From the NCBI RefSeq assembly GCF_033118175.1, contig NC_083698.1:66681001-66745000 (forward strand): a DNA stretch of 64,000 nt, written 5' to 3'. The DNA comes from Dama dama. Taxonomy: Eukaryota > Chordata > Mammalia > Artiodactyla > Cervidae. Position numbers and translations under genes: made by a program. Shown here in pieces: positions 53,054 to 64,000 of this stretch (its first letter is position 1; each line of letters starts with the position of its first letter). The notes beneath the pieces are model-generated. The model was given only the letters and a program-made list of their open reading frames with translations, did no database searches and was not told the DNA's origin.

Positions 53054-55091
53054 TCTAGCAGGTGTTGTACAGGTTGGCGTGACATGGTCCCCTGCTGCTT
53101 TTGTGGGTCAGAGGTCTGCCAGCCCCCTGCCCTCCTGAGCTCTCCTCTTTGTCTCTCTCTGGCTTGGCAGACTTCTCTGAATGTCAACTTTGACCTCTAA
53201 CTGACCTCTCTGGTGGGGTCAACTCACCCCTCAGCACCCCAGCTCGTTGGCAGTCCTATTCTCTCCACTCCCCACAGCACACAGGAACCAAGGCAGGGGC
53301 AGGAATGTGCTGACTCAGGACCCTTCTCTGCTTTGCGGGGCTCCCATTTGACCCTGTGGTGCTCCCCTCTGCTGGCACAGAGATGTCCAGTCCTGGGAGT
53401 CCCTTCCTGAAGTCCTTCTGAAAAGCAGGGTTATGAAGGCTTCAAACTGCCAGCATCCCACCGCTCCCATGAAAGCCCGCTCCACCCAGGGGCAGGACCC
53501 ATGACTCTGGCTGTTCTGCTTCCCCCATCCTTTCAGAACTGGAAGCCTTTCTTTTACTTACCCATCCTTCCCGGCTAACCCCTCTGGGTTGTATTCTTGT
53601 CCTTCCCAGATGGCATTTTCTCTCCCTCTTTCCTGGAGCTTGGTAATGTCTGCAGGGAACATGACTGTGGGGGTGGAATAAAAACCCACACCATCAATAT
53701 GTTCGAAATCTTATTCATGTTATGTAGCATAATGTGGCCTACGTTCTTTCAAGCATCTAGTCCTAGACCGTCCCTGGCCCTCCCCGAGCGTCAGCTGCCT
53801 CTTGCCATGGGAACGGAGTCAAGGCAGTGAGTGACAGGACAGTGTCTCCTCAACACTCACCCAGGAACAAGTCATTCCTGAGTTTCTCCTGAAACTCATT
53901 CTTCATTTCCCTGACTTTGGAAGGTGCCCTCTGATGAGGTCACTTGGCTTGTTTCTAGACTTTGAGCAGAGGTAGGGCACGTCAACACCTGCGCTCTATT
54001 TGCCTGGTTTATCTTTCTTTTTTTTTTTTAATGGGAAAAGCTGCAGCTTTTCACTCTTAATAAAGAGTATTAACTGCAATCACCTCATGACAGGTGTTGA
54101 GACTTTGATCATGTGTTTTATTTAACAACCCCCTCTGCTTTATGGGTGCTGATCTATCTTTGGGAAACATGTTCCAATAACTCAATTCCACTAATCTTAC
54201 TGTGAACGCCAGAAATATTAAAATAAGAAAAGATATGCATATACGTACCTATCTTAAGAAAACACTGTTTCATTACATTATACATTCTTTTTTCAGGAAT
54301 TATAACTTGGCAAATTTATTTTTCATTATATAAAAGGCAAAATGCAATTGAGTGGTATCAAGTATAAAAGAAAAATATTTTCTTTCCATAAATCATTTTC
54401 AAAAAACCCTTAGGACTTTATATTCTTTTTAATTGTTTTGTAATTTAAAACTCCCACTTATATCACTTTATTTTTATAGAGGCAGTTTAAAAAATGCATA
54501 ACAGTGTTCATTTTATTATAAATTATAATTTTATGAACATCAGAATTTCAGACTTGCAAACTTGTGTTCATGTTTACATGTCAACGTACTTAAGTGCCAG
54601 CAGATGTTCTGCGATCAATAAGGCACAATTTATATACATTATCCTGACGTGTCCTTGGCTGGAAATGTTGGTTGGCAATATCCAAATTATGGCTGAATAT
54701 GAATGATGATAATCAACAAGAAGGGTACCATTAATATGGCTATTGTGGCAAATTGTATTTCAGCAGGCAAGTAAAGTAGGTATTGATTTGAGCTAAGTTG
54801 GTAAGCCCAACCATGATTTTAAATAGACTGGTGGGTTCAGTTTGAAGTGTAATGGTGCTAAAATTAGCCTTTGTGTTTCTAGGGACATACTATTGCTAAC
54901 AACTTTGCATTATCTCACCCAAAGTTTGCTCCTAGAGTACACTTAGACCCAATAAGAGGTCTGAAATGTCTTGTTTGCATTTGCAGCTAACAAGCAAAAT
55001 ATACCGGACTTTTCTTCAGGTACCTAGTAATCTCACCAAGGATAGAGATTAATGCAATGTCTTGAATTTGGGCTGCTATTTCATCTTAAGT
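53054..55091. other. Single-copy-looking sequence, 2 kb
   Basis: No repeat recognised apart from a T run near 54010-54019. The left half is GC-richer than the right half, which is AT-rich; the change falls near 54 kb. Confidence 0.4.
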
Positions 55092-55260
55092 CAATGGTTC
55101 TCAGCCTTGACTGGTATTAGAATCACCTGGAAAACTTTAAAAATTAACAAAAATTGGACAGGCCAATCAAATTATCTCTCTGGAAGAGAGTCCTGGGCAT
55201 CAATATTAAAAAACATATATGCTAGTTATTTTTAATATGCATCTCACTATTACAAGTTAT
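55092..55260 (+). mobile_element. MER5A-type hAT DNA transposon fossil
   Basis: The left terminus 'caatggttctcagccttgac', then 'tattagaatcacctggaaaa' and 'gagagtcctgggcatcaata' match MER5A. The right terminus is too worn to see. Confidence 0.8.
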
Positions 55261-55664
55261 GCCCTAGGTGAAGTACATCTGACATGCAGTGTTGTTAAGT
55301 AAAGCTTTAGGTAATGTGCGATCAAATTAGTTTCTGTTATAGTTTTATTTTAGCTAATATACAAGTAGCATTAAGTATCCAAGCATATTAATATACAAGT
55401 CGCATTTAAAAAATGTGTGTAAGATCAAAGGAGGTTGTAACTTAGAACTTCCTTTTGTTTCCAGAGCATTCATAACAACAGGTGAGTCTGACTATGGTCA
55501 TCTGGAAATCTCCAAGTTAATCAATCCATGGAGATGATGAGAATCTATCTGATTCTCAGCGGTCAGTTTTTTCTTTACTCCTTGTGTGGGTGGAGTGATT
55601 TCTGAGACTCCTGCTCATGAGTCTAAAGAATCAGGTTCTGAGTCAGCCCTGCTGCTGCCTGGTT
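55261..55664. other. Single-copy-looking sequence
   Basis: No feature recognised. Confidence 0.4.
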
Positions 55665-55800
55665 GCCATCCAGGGCTGTGGTCTGTCGACCCCCAGCATT
55701 GCCCGAGACAGCTTAGAAATGCAGAGTCTTGGGGCCTGTGCAGACCTACTGAATCTGACTTCTGCATTGAGACAAGAACCCCAGGGATCTTGAACAAATC
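55665..55800 (+). mobile_element. MER5A-type hAT fossil, partial
   Basis: 'gtggtctgtcgacccccagc', 'cttagaaatgcagagtcttg', 'cagacctactgaatctgact' and 'gaaccccagggatct' match the MER5A interior. Confidence 0.7.
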
Positions 55801-55912
55801 AGTGGATCCCTCTGAGCCTTACTTCCCATATCTTAGTAATGGGGGATCCTAATATCTCCTCCGCACCACCACAGAGTATTTGAGAACAAATGCATGATAC
55901 ATAAGCATTTTC
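55801..55912 (+). mobile_element. MIR SINE fragment
   Basis: 'tctgagccttacttcccata' with 'atcttagtaatgggggatcc' and 'gaacaaatgcatgatacata' correspond to MIR core and 3' part. Confidence 0.55.
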
Positions 55913-56150
55913 ATAAACTATTTATTGTGGTGAAATATACATAACATAAAATAGATCACTTTAACCATTTGCAGTGCGTAGCTCAGCGGCATTAAGTATA
56001 TTAACATTGCTACCACTATTCACCTCTAGAACTTTTTCATCATCCCAAACTGAAACACGGTGGCAAAAACTCTGCAGACAATAATTCCCCATTTATTCTT
56101 CCTTGCAGCCCCTGGCAACCAACGTTTTTCTCTCTCTTTGAGATAGATTG

Positions 56151-56315
56151 AAGGGGACAACAGAGGATGAGATGGTTGGATGGCAACACCAACTCTGACA
56201 TGAGTTTGAGCAAGCTCCAGGAGTTGGTGATGGACAGGGAAGCCTGGGGTGCCGCAGTCTGTTGGATCGCAAAGAGTCAGACGCGACTAAGCGACTGAAC
56301 TGACTGACTGATGTA
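56151..56315 (+). mobile_element. BovB LINE 3' end, 165 bp, inside L1M
   Basis: 'ggacaacagaggatgagatg', 'ggagttggtgatggacaggg' and 'gagtcagacgcgactaagcg' are the BovB 3' end, closing with a CTGA-type tail. The 8-bp sequence atagattg flanks it (56143-56150 and 56316-56323). Confidence 0.92.
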
Positions 56316-56631
56316 ATAGATTGCTCTAGGTACCTCATATAAGTAGAATCATACAGTGTTTGTCCCTTTGCAACTGGCTTATTTCATTCAGTATGACATT
56401 CCTAACATTCATTTGTGTTGTAGCATGTGTAAGAATTTCATCCCTTTTCAAAGCTGAATAATATTCCATTATATATATATACCACATTTTGTTTATCTAT
56501 ATATCTGCTGATGGACATTTGAGTTCCTTCACCCTTTTGGCTATTATGAATAATACTACTATGAACATGACTATGCAGTTATCTCTTTGAGTCTCTGCTT
56601 TCAATTCTTTTGGGTATATACTTGGAAGTGG

Positions 56632-56796
56632 GGGCTTCTCAGGTGGCTCAGTGGTAAAGAAGGTGCAGGAGATGCAGGAGACGCAGGTACGATCCCTGGG
56701 TTGGGAAGATCCTCTGGAGGAAGAACAGAGGAGCCTGATGAACTATGGTCCAGGGGGGTCACAAAGAGTTGGACATGACTGAGCACACATGCACTA
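56632..56796 (+). mobile_element. Bov-tA SINE with internal deletion, inside L1M
   Basis: The head 'gggcttctcaggtggctcag' and 'acgatccctgggttgggaag' is followed almost at once by the 3' part 'aggagcctgatgaactatgg', so much of the BovB-derived body is missing. Flanking gaagtgg occurs at 56625-56631 and 56797-56803. Confidence 0.9.
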
Positions 56797-57066
56797 GAAG
56801 TGGAATTGCTGGATCATTCTATGAATCTGTTTATTTTCATTTGTGTTTAATTTCATAGAAATTGTGTTTATTTTGGGGGGGACTGCCATGCTGTTTTCCA
56901 AAGTAGATGTACCATTTTACATTCCCACCAGCAGAGTTCATAGGATTTCAATTTCTCCCTATTTTCACCAACACTGTTTTATTTTCTTTTAAAGTATAAT
57001 AGCCACCCTAATGAGTGTGAAATGGTGTCTCATTGTGGTTTTGATTTGCCTTTCCCTAATGATTAG

Positions 57067-57299
57067 AAGGGCTTCCCTGTGGCTCAATGGTAAAGAATCT
57101 GCCTGCCAATGCAGGTGATGCAGGAGACATTGGCTCAGTCCCTTGGTTGGGAAGATCCCCTGGAGAAGGAAATGGCAACCCACTCTGGTTTTCTTGCCTG
57201 AAGAATCCCATGGACAGCTGAGCTTGGCAGGCTACAGTCCATAGGGTCACAAAGAGTTGGACACAGCTGAGCACACACACACACACACACACCCCACAC
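57067..57299 (+). mobile_element. Bov-tA SINE with (CA)n tail, inside L1M
   Basis: The full structure is present: head 'gggcttccctgtggctcaat', body 'cccactctggttttcttgcc', end 'agttggacacagctgagcac' and a CA microsatellite of about 24 bases before the 3' boundary. An exact 9-bp duplication aatgattag flanks it (57058-57066 and 57300-57308). Confidence 0.94.
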
Positions 57300-57557
57300 A
57301 ATGATTAGTTATGTATCTTTTAGTTGAGTATTAGTTGAGTATCTTTTCATGTGCTTATTGGCTATAAAGTATCTTGCATTACATAGCTCTTGCAATTTTG
57401 AGATGATTACATTGAGATTTGAAAGTACTGACTACGTTGTTCAAGAAATTTTACAGATTTTTTTCAACTGTTTTTGGACTAAATGAGCCAGATTGTCTTT
57501 TGGAGCATACATGGACTGTAAATACTATCTGAGAGTTAAATTATGAAGCCTGAAAAT

Positions 57558-57890
57558 ACTACAGCGTTTGTCCTAGTTTCCTCATCCATTTGTTGTTGTT
57601 GCTCAGTTGCAAAGTTGTGTCTGACTTTTCGAGACCCCATGGACTGCAGCACACCAGGCCTGCCTGTCCCTCCCCATTTCCTGGAGTTTACCCAAGTTCA
57701 TGTCCATTGAATCAGTGATGCCATCCAACTGTCTCATCCTCTATTACCCTCTTCTCCTTCAGCCTCTGATTTTTTCCAGCATCAGGGTCTTTTCCAATGA
57801 GTCAGCTGTGGAGGAAATAACTCTACCTTGTAGAAGTGTTTTGAGGATTAAGTGAAATGAGACACGTAAAGTGATTAGTGAGGATACAAG
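57558..57890 (+). mobile_element. MIR SINE split by a BovB fragment
   Basis: The left part ends 'gtcctagtttcctcatccat' and the right part resumes 'ttttgaggattaagtgaaat', 'gagacacgtaaagtgattag'. Together they give the MIR core and 3' half in the right order, with the BovB piece between them. Confidence 0.7.
57591..57810 (-). mobile_element. BovB LINE 3' end, 220 bp, reverse orientation, inside MIR
   Basis: 'gttgttgctcagttgcaaag', 'ccatggactgcagcacacca', 'catgtccattgaatcagtga' and 'ttttccagcatcagggtctt' match the BovB 3' end in reverse complement; the left TTG run is the reversed AAC tail. Confidence 0.9.
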
Positions 57891-59794
57891 AAGCTTCCTG
57901 TTATTTTCTCTTATCATATGCAGTAAGTGGATCGTTACTCATGGTTCAGAGAAGAGGAGGGACTGAAGTTGGGTGATGTAGAAGGTACAGGATGCTGAGA
58001 GACAAAGGGAGGAGAAGAGAGAATATTTTGAGGCCACGAATCCCGCAATGAACTGTGCATGGCTTAGTTGGTGAATTTGTTCACAGAAATGGGGAGTAGT
58101 GGTAAGTCAGCCTAGGAGGGTTAGTTGGAACCAGATGGCAGGGGTGTGCATGGAGGGTGAGTCCACCAAGAAGTGTGGGCTTTTGAAGGCAGTGGGGAAC
58201 CACTGAAGGGTCTATGCTGGGAGTGACACGATCAAAGCTGCCTGTGTTTATTGTTCTCTCAGGCAGGCGTGACTCTCAAACCACAGCAGCAGCACCCCAT
58301 ACCTGAGGCTTTGACCTTGAACATTACTGTTGTTTGCCTTTTGGGGAGTACCTTGGATGTTTACAATGTGCCATGTAATCAGTTGCATTGGTTAAGAGAT
58401 AAGATTAATTATCTTAAGGTAAGGGAGGACTGGACTTGGCTTTGGAAAGTTCAGGCACTAAAGGAAATGGTGCTGAAGGTTCAGCTGGTGTTTCTCTCTG
58501 CAAATCTATGAGGCATGGTCTCAACAATAGTTTTAGTACGCAGAACATCATGCCAAGGTTTTCCCCACAGGGATAAACTTGCCTTCAAGAAGGTTACAGT
58601 CTTACTCAGGACAGGGAAAGAATGCTGCATTAATATAATATGGAGTATTTTCAAATATACTATACAATACTCATGGAAAGTGTTGGGACTGGAAATGAGG
58701 GATGTGGTGTGAGAGAGGCCGTTCTCAATTCCACTACAGTTTAGCAGAATCATCAAAGAATGACTGTGTTTCTAACAAATTGCCTGGCTTTCTTTTGTTT
58801 TTAATTAAAATAATATAAAAGTTACTAATGAAGTTCTGTTACCTCAAGTGCAGCATGTCAAACTAGGTGGGAGAACAATAAACAAGCATGTAAAGTATTT
58901 ATGTTTTCATCGACAGAACTAATCATTTCAAGTTTCTGTCTTAAAGAATGGGCTATTAGTGGCTCTTGGTAAACAAAAATTTCATTTGGTTTCTAAATAT
59001 ATGTTTGAATTTTATAAACTGTACTTTTCTTACCAAGAAAACTAGTTCATTTTATTTTTAAATATGGTATGATTTTATAACTAAGGTGTTAGAAATGGTT
59101 ATATTAACCAAATAAATTAGTTTAATAAAAGTGCCAGCAGGATAATGAACAAATTCCTCCACATTGCTCTGGAGAACTCTGAAGTCTTCAATTTTATAGG
59201 ACATTCCACAAGCAATTATATACATGCCAAAGGAAGTGATTCAACTCAAGGATCATTTATACAAAAGGTACTTTTTGGGTATGAAACTTAAACTTGAATA
59301 GATATCATTCAAGATTCAGAAAAACAGAAACCACCTTAGGTGTTTCAAGTAGGGAAGGATTTAATAGAAGGAATTAGAGCTTCTAAAAAGAGGTTGAGAG
59401 GCTGATGTTGCAAATGAAGTCAGAAGAGGTACCTGTTAGCTTTCAGCTTTGCCACTGCAGTCTTAGCATGAGAAGTTGCTGTTACTACTCAGATCAGGAA
59501 ACTACAAGAACCTACTGCCCATGGTTACAGCTGGTCATAGCCATCCCGTGGCACCCAGGCTGATAACTAGAAGGGAAAACTTACAAGTTGCTGTGAAACT
59601 TCACATTTGCTAATCCTTGAACTTTCATGTCTTACAGAATGTTATACATTTCATTGTCAGAATGTATTTCTTTTTGAGAACCATGAAAGAAATGAAGTCT
59701 GAAGCATCTAATTACCAGCCTTTCAGTCCTGGGTACGGGGGAGAGCAATGTAAGTGGGGAGGATGAATGCCGGTTGTCAATAATAAAGCAAAGA
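57891..59794. other. Single-copy-looking sequence, 1.9 kb
   Basis: No repeat is named. A block at about 58150-58240 ('ggaaccactgaagggtctat', 'gggagtgacacgatc') recalls a common mammalian repeat that I cannot assign. The AT-rich part near 58.9-59.3 kb shows nothing recognisable. Confidence 0.38.
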
Positions 59795-59935
59795 AATGTG
59801 GATACTAGTACTGTTTTATAGATGAGGAAATTGATGCATCAGAGTTAGTAACTTGCTGAAAGTCACAGAGTGTGAGATTCAAAACCAGGTCTATCTGATT
59901 TCAGAACCAGAGATTTTTAGCATTTATACCAGCAA
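59795..59935 (-). mobile_element. MIR SINE, reverse orientation
   Basis: 'tgttttatagatgaggaaat', 'tagtaacttgctgaaagtca', 'cagagtgtgagattcaaaac' and 'caggtctatctgatttcaga' follow a reversed MIR core and head. Confidence 0.8.
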
Positions 59936-60286
59936 ATATCGTGTCACAGAGAGCTCCAAAACTGAATCTGCTTCCGTGCTTCCTTGGCTTTAACCCTCAT
60001 CAGCTCACATTTTTTTAGGCTATAATTCAAAACAGGCCATTACAAAGGGATTATTTGGCAATTTACTTGGTGGTTTTCCAAATTTGCTAACCTTTTTAAC
60101 TCCTTCCAGAAAATATGATTTGGGTAGCTTTTGGAATTAGGGTAAACTCCCTAGATATGAAGTGTTGATCTGGTGATATTTTAGGGAGTGGGGTAAAGAA
60201 TTATTTGTGCCACAACTCTTAAGTCCAGACTTAAAGCCAAATTATACCACAAACAATATGTATGAAATCGCTAAAGCATGTCCCAT
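59936..60286. other. Single-copy-looking sequence
   Basis: No feature recognised. Confidence 0.4.
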
Positions 60287-60309
60287 TTAACTTATTCTTT
60301 AAGTTTCTT

Positions 60310-60677
60310 TTTCTTTTCTTTTTTTTTATTAGTTGGAGGCTAATTACTTCACAACATTTCAGTGGGTTTTGTCATACATTGATATGAATCAGCCATGGAT
60401 TTACACGTATTCCCCATCCCCATCCCCGCTCCCACCTCCCTCTCCACCCGATTCCTCTGGGTCTTCCCAGTGCACCAGGCCCGAGCACTTGTCTCATGCA
60501 TCCCACCTGGGCTGGTGATCTGTTTCACCATAGATAGTATACATGCTGTTCTTTTGAAGTATCCCACCCTCACATTCTCCCACAGAGTTCAAAAGTCTGT
60601 TCTGTATTTCTGTGTCTCTTTTTCTGTTTTGCATATAGGGTTATCGTTACCATCTTTCTAAATTCCATATATATGTG
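60310..60677 (-). mobile_element. Young ruminant-type L1 3' end, 368 bp, reverse orientation
   Basis: Read in reverse complement it starts with the last few ORF2 codons ('HIYGI' then TAG), continues through the same 3' UTR as the copy at 24.8-25.5 kb, and ends in an A-rich tail (a T-rich run on the plus strand). An exact 23-bp duplication flanks it (60287-60309 and 60678-60700, starting ttaacttattc). Its G-rich tract appears here as C runs at about 60412-60450. Frames open through it on both strands also occur in the other copy, because both are L1. Confidence 0.95.
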
Positions 60678-60700
60678 TTAACTTATTCTTTAAGTTTCTT

Positions 60701-61734
60701 ATCAGTCTTGGCTTAAGATGAAGTTGTAAGCCAAGGACCAAAATTGGCATTTATGGATTATTACTCCCACCCACAACAAAAGCCTAAATAGAAGAATGTA
60801 CATTTGGTATAACTCACTTATTCATTCTTTGCCGCACATTAATTACTGTGTACCTTGCTGGGTTCCTTTATTCATTCAACAGATATTCATCGTGCTGTGT
60901 ACTGTTTATTTTCCATTTGCCAACTCCACCCTTTTCTCCCCACGTCACACAGACCCACTGCATGAATACTGATCACATGCAGGTTTCCGGGGGTGGTTGT
61001 TTCCACTTGTATAGACGCCAGATTTTTCTAGGTCTTATTGCTAGGTGATCATTTGTTACTCGTTTGATGGGACAATGAACAGCAGTAGAGGTTCTGGAGA
61101 TTATACATATAAACGTTGCAAAACAGACAAACACTAGGAGAAGGATTATGGTCAGAGTTTGTAGTACACTTCCGTGTCAGGATCCAAGAGTGCCAAAATT
61201 CAACTAAGGGAATAGATTCCTCCCTTGACCAGAAGTCCTCAGAACCAGATATGGGGGTATTACCCAAATAACCTACTTTTACTTTTTGTTTGTTGGTCTG
61301 TTTGCTTTCTGGGCCTTTCTGAGGAACAGCAAAGAGCTCAGAGGCTTCCATGGGAAGGTAAAGATAACACTTTTCCACAAATACAGCTCCTTTTCCCCCT
61401 TGAGGGGATAGTATCATATCTAAAGAGCTGCTTGACAGATGAGAGGAGACAACCCAGTTGGAAAGAAATGTTTTGCTGGCTTGAGTGGGAAATAGAAGGG
61501 GCTGCAGTTTGGCCTGGAAATACAAGCTGGATTTGATTTAGAAACTCGTTTCATCATGGGTGGTTCAGAGACTCTAAAGTAAGCTGAAAAATTTCTTTCC
61601 TTTCAGTTCTAATATTTGCTCCTTTAGTCCTAATACTTTTAATCTGCTATATGATTAGATTGTTCCTTTTTTTTGAGGCATCTTATACTCACCTCTAATA
61701 TGGCCATCCCAATAGTAATGTGATAATGTTTTAT
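60701..61734. other. Mostly single-copy-looking sequence; possible reversed L2 end near 60855-60905
   Basis: 'cctttattcattcaacagat' near 60866 with 'cgtgctgtgtactg' resembles a reversed L2 end. A 158-codon minus-strand frame at 61049-61525 is open, begins without a recognisable promoter or splice context, contains a low-complexity QTNKQK-type run, and matches nothing I know. Confidence 0.38.
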
Positions 61735-61865
61735 TATACTTATTTGCTTACTGGTCTGTCCTCTACCTGGACTGTGAGGTCTCAAGGGCAAAAAGTGTAT
61801 CTTAGTCATTGGTTATCTGAGGTATTTAGCACAATGCCTGAAGTGTAATATGTGTTAGTAAGGCA
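61735..61865 (+). mobile_element. L2 LINE 3' end
   Basis: 'ctctacctggactgtgaggt', 'ctcaagggcaaaaagtgtat' and 'tttagcacaatgcctgaagt' match the L2 3' terminus in plus orientation. Confidence 0.68.
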
Positions 61866-62094
61866 GTGAGTTATGACCACTGGTGTTCTCCTATTCCAGT
61901 AACCCAGGTATTAGCTGGGGCCCCAGGGCAGACTCAAGTTCTTGGCCTGTGTCCACCATGGAGAAACAATTTGGAATCTTTATTGATTCCCCCAAAATAA
62001 AGCCATTAGGCACAAGTAGGAAGTGAATGTTTTCTTGAGGATGACTACTTTCACTGGTGGGGAGGATTCACTGCATACCTCTCTCTCTCTTTAA

Positions 62095-62700
62095 TAACTT
62101 TATATAAATAGAATCACAGAATATATACTCTGTATAAGGCCTTTTTTTTTTTCTATATAGGCTTAGTTATTTTGAGATTTCTTTATGTCATTGCCTGACT
62201 TAAAGTTCATTCCTTTTGATTGCTGAGTAGTATTCCATTGCATGGATATAGCAGAATTTGTTTATCCAGGCTCTTGTTAATGACAGAAAGTTGTTTATAA
62301 TATTCTTTATGGTCCTTTTAATATCTATAGACAGTATTGTGATGTTCACGTCTCACATTCTTGATACTGATAATCTTCTCTCTTTTGGTTCTGACCAGTA
62401 TGGACAATAGGTTTATAAATTTTATTGATCTTCTCAAAGAACCTTTTGGTTTCATTGATTTTCTCTCTTGTCTTTCTGTTTTCTGTTGGGCAAAATAATT
62501 TTTTATAGGCAGAGATTAGGGAATGAGTTAAAAATAGGCTAATGATTTTTGATAGATTCTGATCTTGATTCTAATTTTTCTCTTTTGCTTATTTTGTGCT
62601 TAATGCATAGTACATACTCAGTTAAGTAGTGGACCTCTTCTCGTTTTTTAATTTTCCTCTTAATTTTTAAGGCATTGACTAAATATGCACAGCACATCCC
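62095..62700 (-). mobile_element. Old L1 LINE ORF2 fragments, reverse orientation
   Basis: 'gctgagtagtattccattgc', 'ggatatagcagaatttgttt', then 'aaattttattgatcttctca', 'aagaaccttttggtttcatt' and 'tgcttattttgtgcttaatg' are two reversed L1 ORF2 segments that are not adjacent in the consensus, so at least one internal deletion or two insertions are involved. All frames are broken. Confidence 0.62.
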
Positions 62701-64000
62701 ACCATCCATTCTCTGTTTAGTGTTTTGATTGAATAGAATCATGCCCTCACTAGCATATTTTATCTTCTCATGATTATATGATTACTTGAACTAATCTCAA
62801 TCAAATTATTTACCACAATATCCTCTGATTTTCCCATTTTTAAGATGAGGGTGCTGGTGTTTTTCAAACTGTGTGTTACGATCCATTAATAGGTCATGAA
62901 ACAAATAAGGTAGAATACAGAAAGGATGCAATTAAGAGAGTTCAGACATAGGTCAGGGACTGGACCATTTTTCATGATCAGAGAGAGAGAGGAGGTTGGA
63001 ATACAGAGATCCCTCAACCCAGAAAGTAAGGATAGTAGGTGTAAGATAACCATCAGTGAGCTCAGCACTTAGGTAAAATATCTGGGGACTAGTTGCTTCT
63101 GATGTACCAGTAGGAGTTGTGGTCATGACGTGAACATCCCCAAGTATGCAGGAAAAGGTGACTCCTTCTGCTGTATGATTCTGACACAGAGACAAAAGCA
63201 AAGAAAGTTCAAGGTGGGAGCAGGGAGCACGTTTCTTCTTTCAGAAAAATAAAACACCCTATTAAGTTAGAATTTCAGATAAACCACAGATAACTTTTTA
63301 ATGTGTATCCCATGTATTATCATAATGTAATTTTATATAATATATATGGAATAAATAAAAATTATGTGTGGTTTATCTTAAATTCAAACTTAACTGGGCA
63401 CCTTGTGTTTTTCTTTCCTAAATCTTGCAACTCTACTATCACAGAGTAGCAAGAAATATGATCACTCTCTGGGGTGATTAAGGCTCAAAAATCATGTGTT
63501 TTGGCGCCATGTAGCTCTCTCCAGTATCCTGACACCCTATATGCCTGCACACACCAAATATACAAACCTCTGCTGGACTTCTATTTCCCTATTTGAACAA
63601 ATAGCTGGTAGTTTTACAAAGGATGTCATTACTAACACGGTCTTGAGGCTGACTGTTCTGCCTTTTGTACATCTCTGTTAGTTTCCAGAGGAGTGAAAGT
63701 TTACAAACCAGTTATAGAGCCTGCAGGTGGGGAAGCTTGTTCCCAGTGTGGAGAGGCCAGGCAATGATCAAAACTTTGCAGGACAACGCTTCCTGCTCCA
63801 GCAAGGAGCAGCTGCTGCAGCAGTTGGAGATGGAAGGCTGGCTTGCAGTTGGAATTCAATCAGTATAAAAACGTGCATTTTAAAAAGGAAGGATAGTAGT
63901 GTGCTCCAAGATATTTCTAGGCTCTATTAAACTTAGCTCTAATTTTTTAAGGAAAACTGATATGAAAAAATCTAAACTTGGAAAGGAAGCCCAAGAGTTG
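62701..64000. other. Single-copy-looking sequence to window end
   Basis: No repeat or gene is recognised with confidence. A block near 62860-62910 ('tttttcaaactgtgtgttac', 'gacc'-like 'gatccattaataggtcatga') resembles the end of an unassigned old DNA transposon. An AT-only run lies near 63325-63362. Confidence 0.38.

Larger units (their letters stand above)
55915..57400 (-). mobile_element. L1M LINE 3' end, reverse orientation, with three insertions
   Basis: Reading forward gives the reversed L1M 3' UTR and ORF2 end: 'gtggtgaaatatacataaca', 'ctaggtacctcatataagta', 'gaataatattccattatata', 'tttgagttccttcacccttt', 'cattcccaccagcagagttc' and 'gattagttatgtatctttta'. Three ruminant elements interrupt it: BovB (56151-56315), Bov-tA (56632-56796) and Bov-tA (57067-57299). 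Removing them restores a continuous L1M order. Confidence 0.87.

Noticed and set aside
61049..61525. 158-codon minus-strand frame
   Set aside because: It includes a low-complexity stretch, has no recognisable domain or exon boundaries, and is within the range expected by chance in 64 kb.
1..64000. A new multi-gene system or defence locus
   Set aside because: The window is mammalian non-coding sequence dominated by known repeat types; no cluster of related open genes exists on either strand.

Overview
The window is vertebrate nuclear DNA from a ruminant artiodactyl, most likely a bovid. The evidence is its repeats: several BovB (RTE-type) LINE copies, ruminant Bov-tA and Bov-A SINEs, cetartiodactyl CHR-type SINEs and two copies of a young ruminant-type L1 3' end, on a background of older mammalian repeats (MIR, L2, L1M, MER5, MER20, MLT1, a Tigger/MER2-like element). 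The species cannot be fixed from the sequence alone. All repeat names are from recognition of remembered consensus sequences, not from a database search.

I find no supportable protein-coding gene, tRNA, rRNA or CRISPR array. The long open frames belong to reverse transcriptase remnants, lie antisense to repeats, or are chance openings lacking gene structure. The window therefore reads as intergenic or intronic sequence. The only gene-like signals are a short CpG-rich patch near 1.8 kb holding a 20-bp minisatellite, and one segment near 48.2-48.7 kb bounded by good consensus splice sites. Neither is proven to be transcribed.

Layout: 0-21 kb is mostly single-copy-looking sequence with scattered MIR, L2, MER20 and hAT fossils, and an MLT1 LTR at 19.4-20.1 kb with two later insertions. 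21.5-29.2 kb is a dense nest of insertions: L1M fragments, a hAT fossil, Bov-tA and CHR SINEs, a young truncated L1 with a 16-bp target-site duplication, and a 1.55-kb BovB with an 11-bp duplication inside an L1M; a second BovB lies inverted 0.8 kb downstream. 30-46 kb carries L1M fragments, two MLT1 LTRs, an ERV1-like LTR, a two-headed Bov-tA SINE, two further BovB copies, a mariner-end palindrome and an old LTR interrupted by a Tigger-like element. 47-64 kb carries CHR, MIR, L2, MER20 and MER5 fossils, an L1M broken by three ruminant insertions, and a second young L1 end with a 23-bp duplication.

Nothing here works as a gene pathway. What the window records well is a readable order of insertions. 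I did not find a new biological system. The observations most worth checking are the CpG-rich minisatellite patch, a 73-bp sequence present twice 2 kb apart (once as an apparent insertion inside an MLT1 LTR), the closely spaced inverted BovB pair, and the candidate exon at 48.2 kb.
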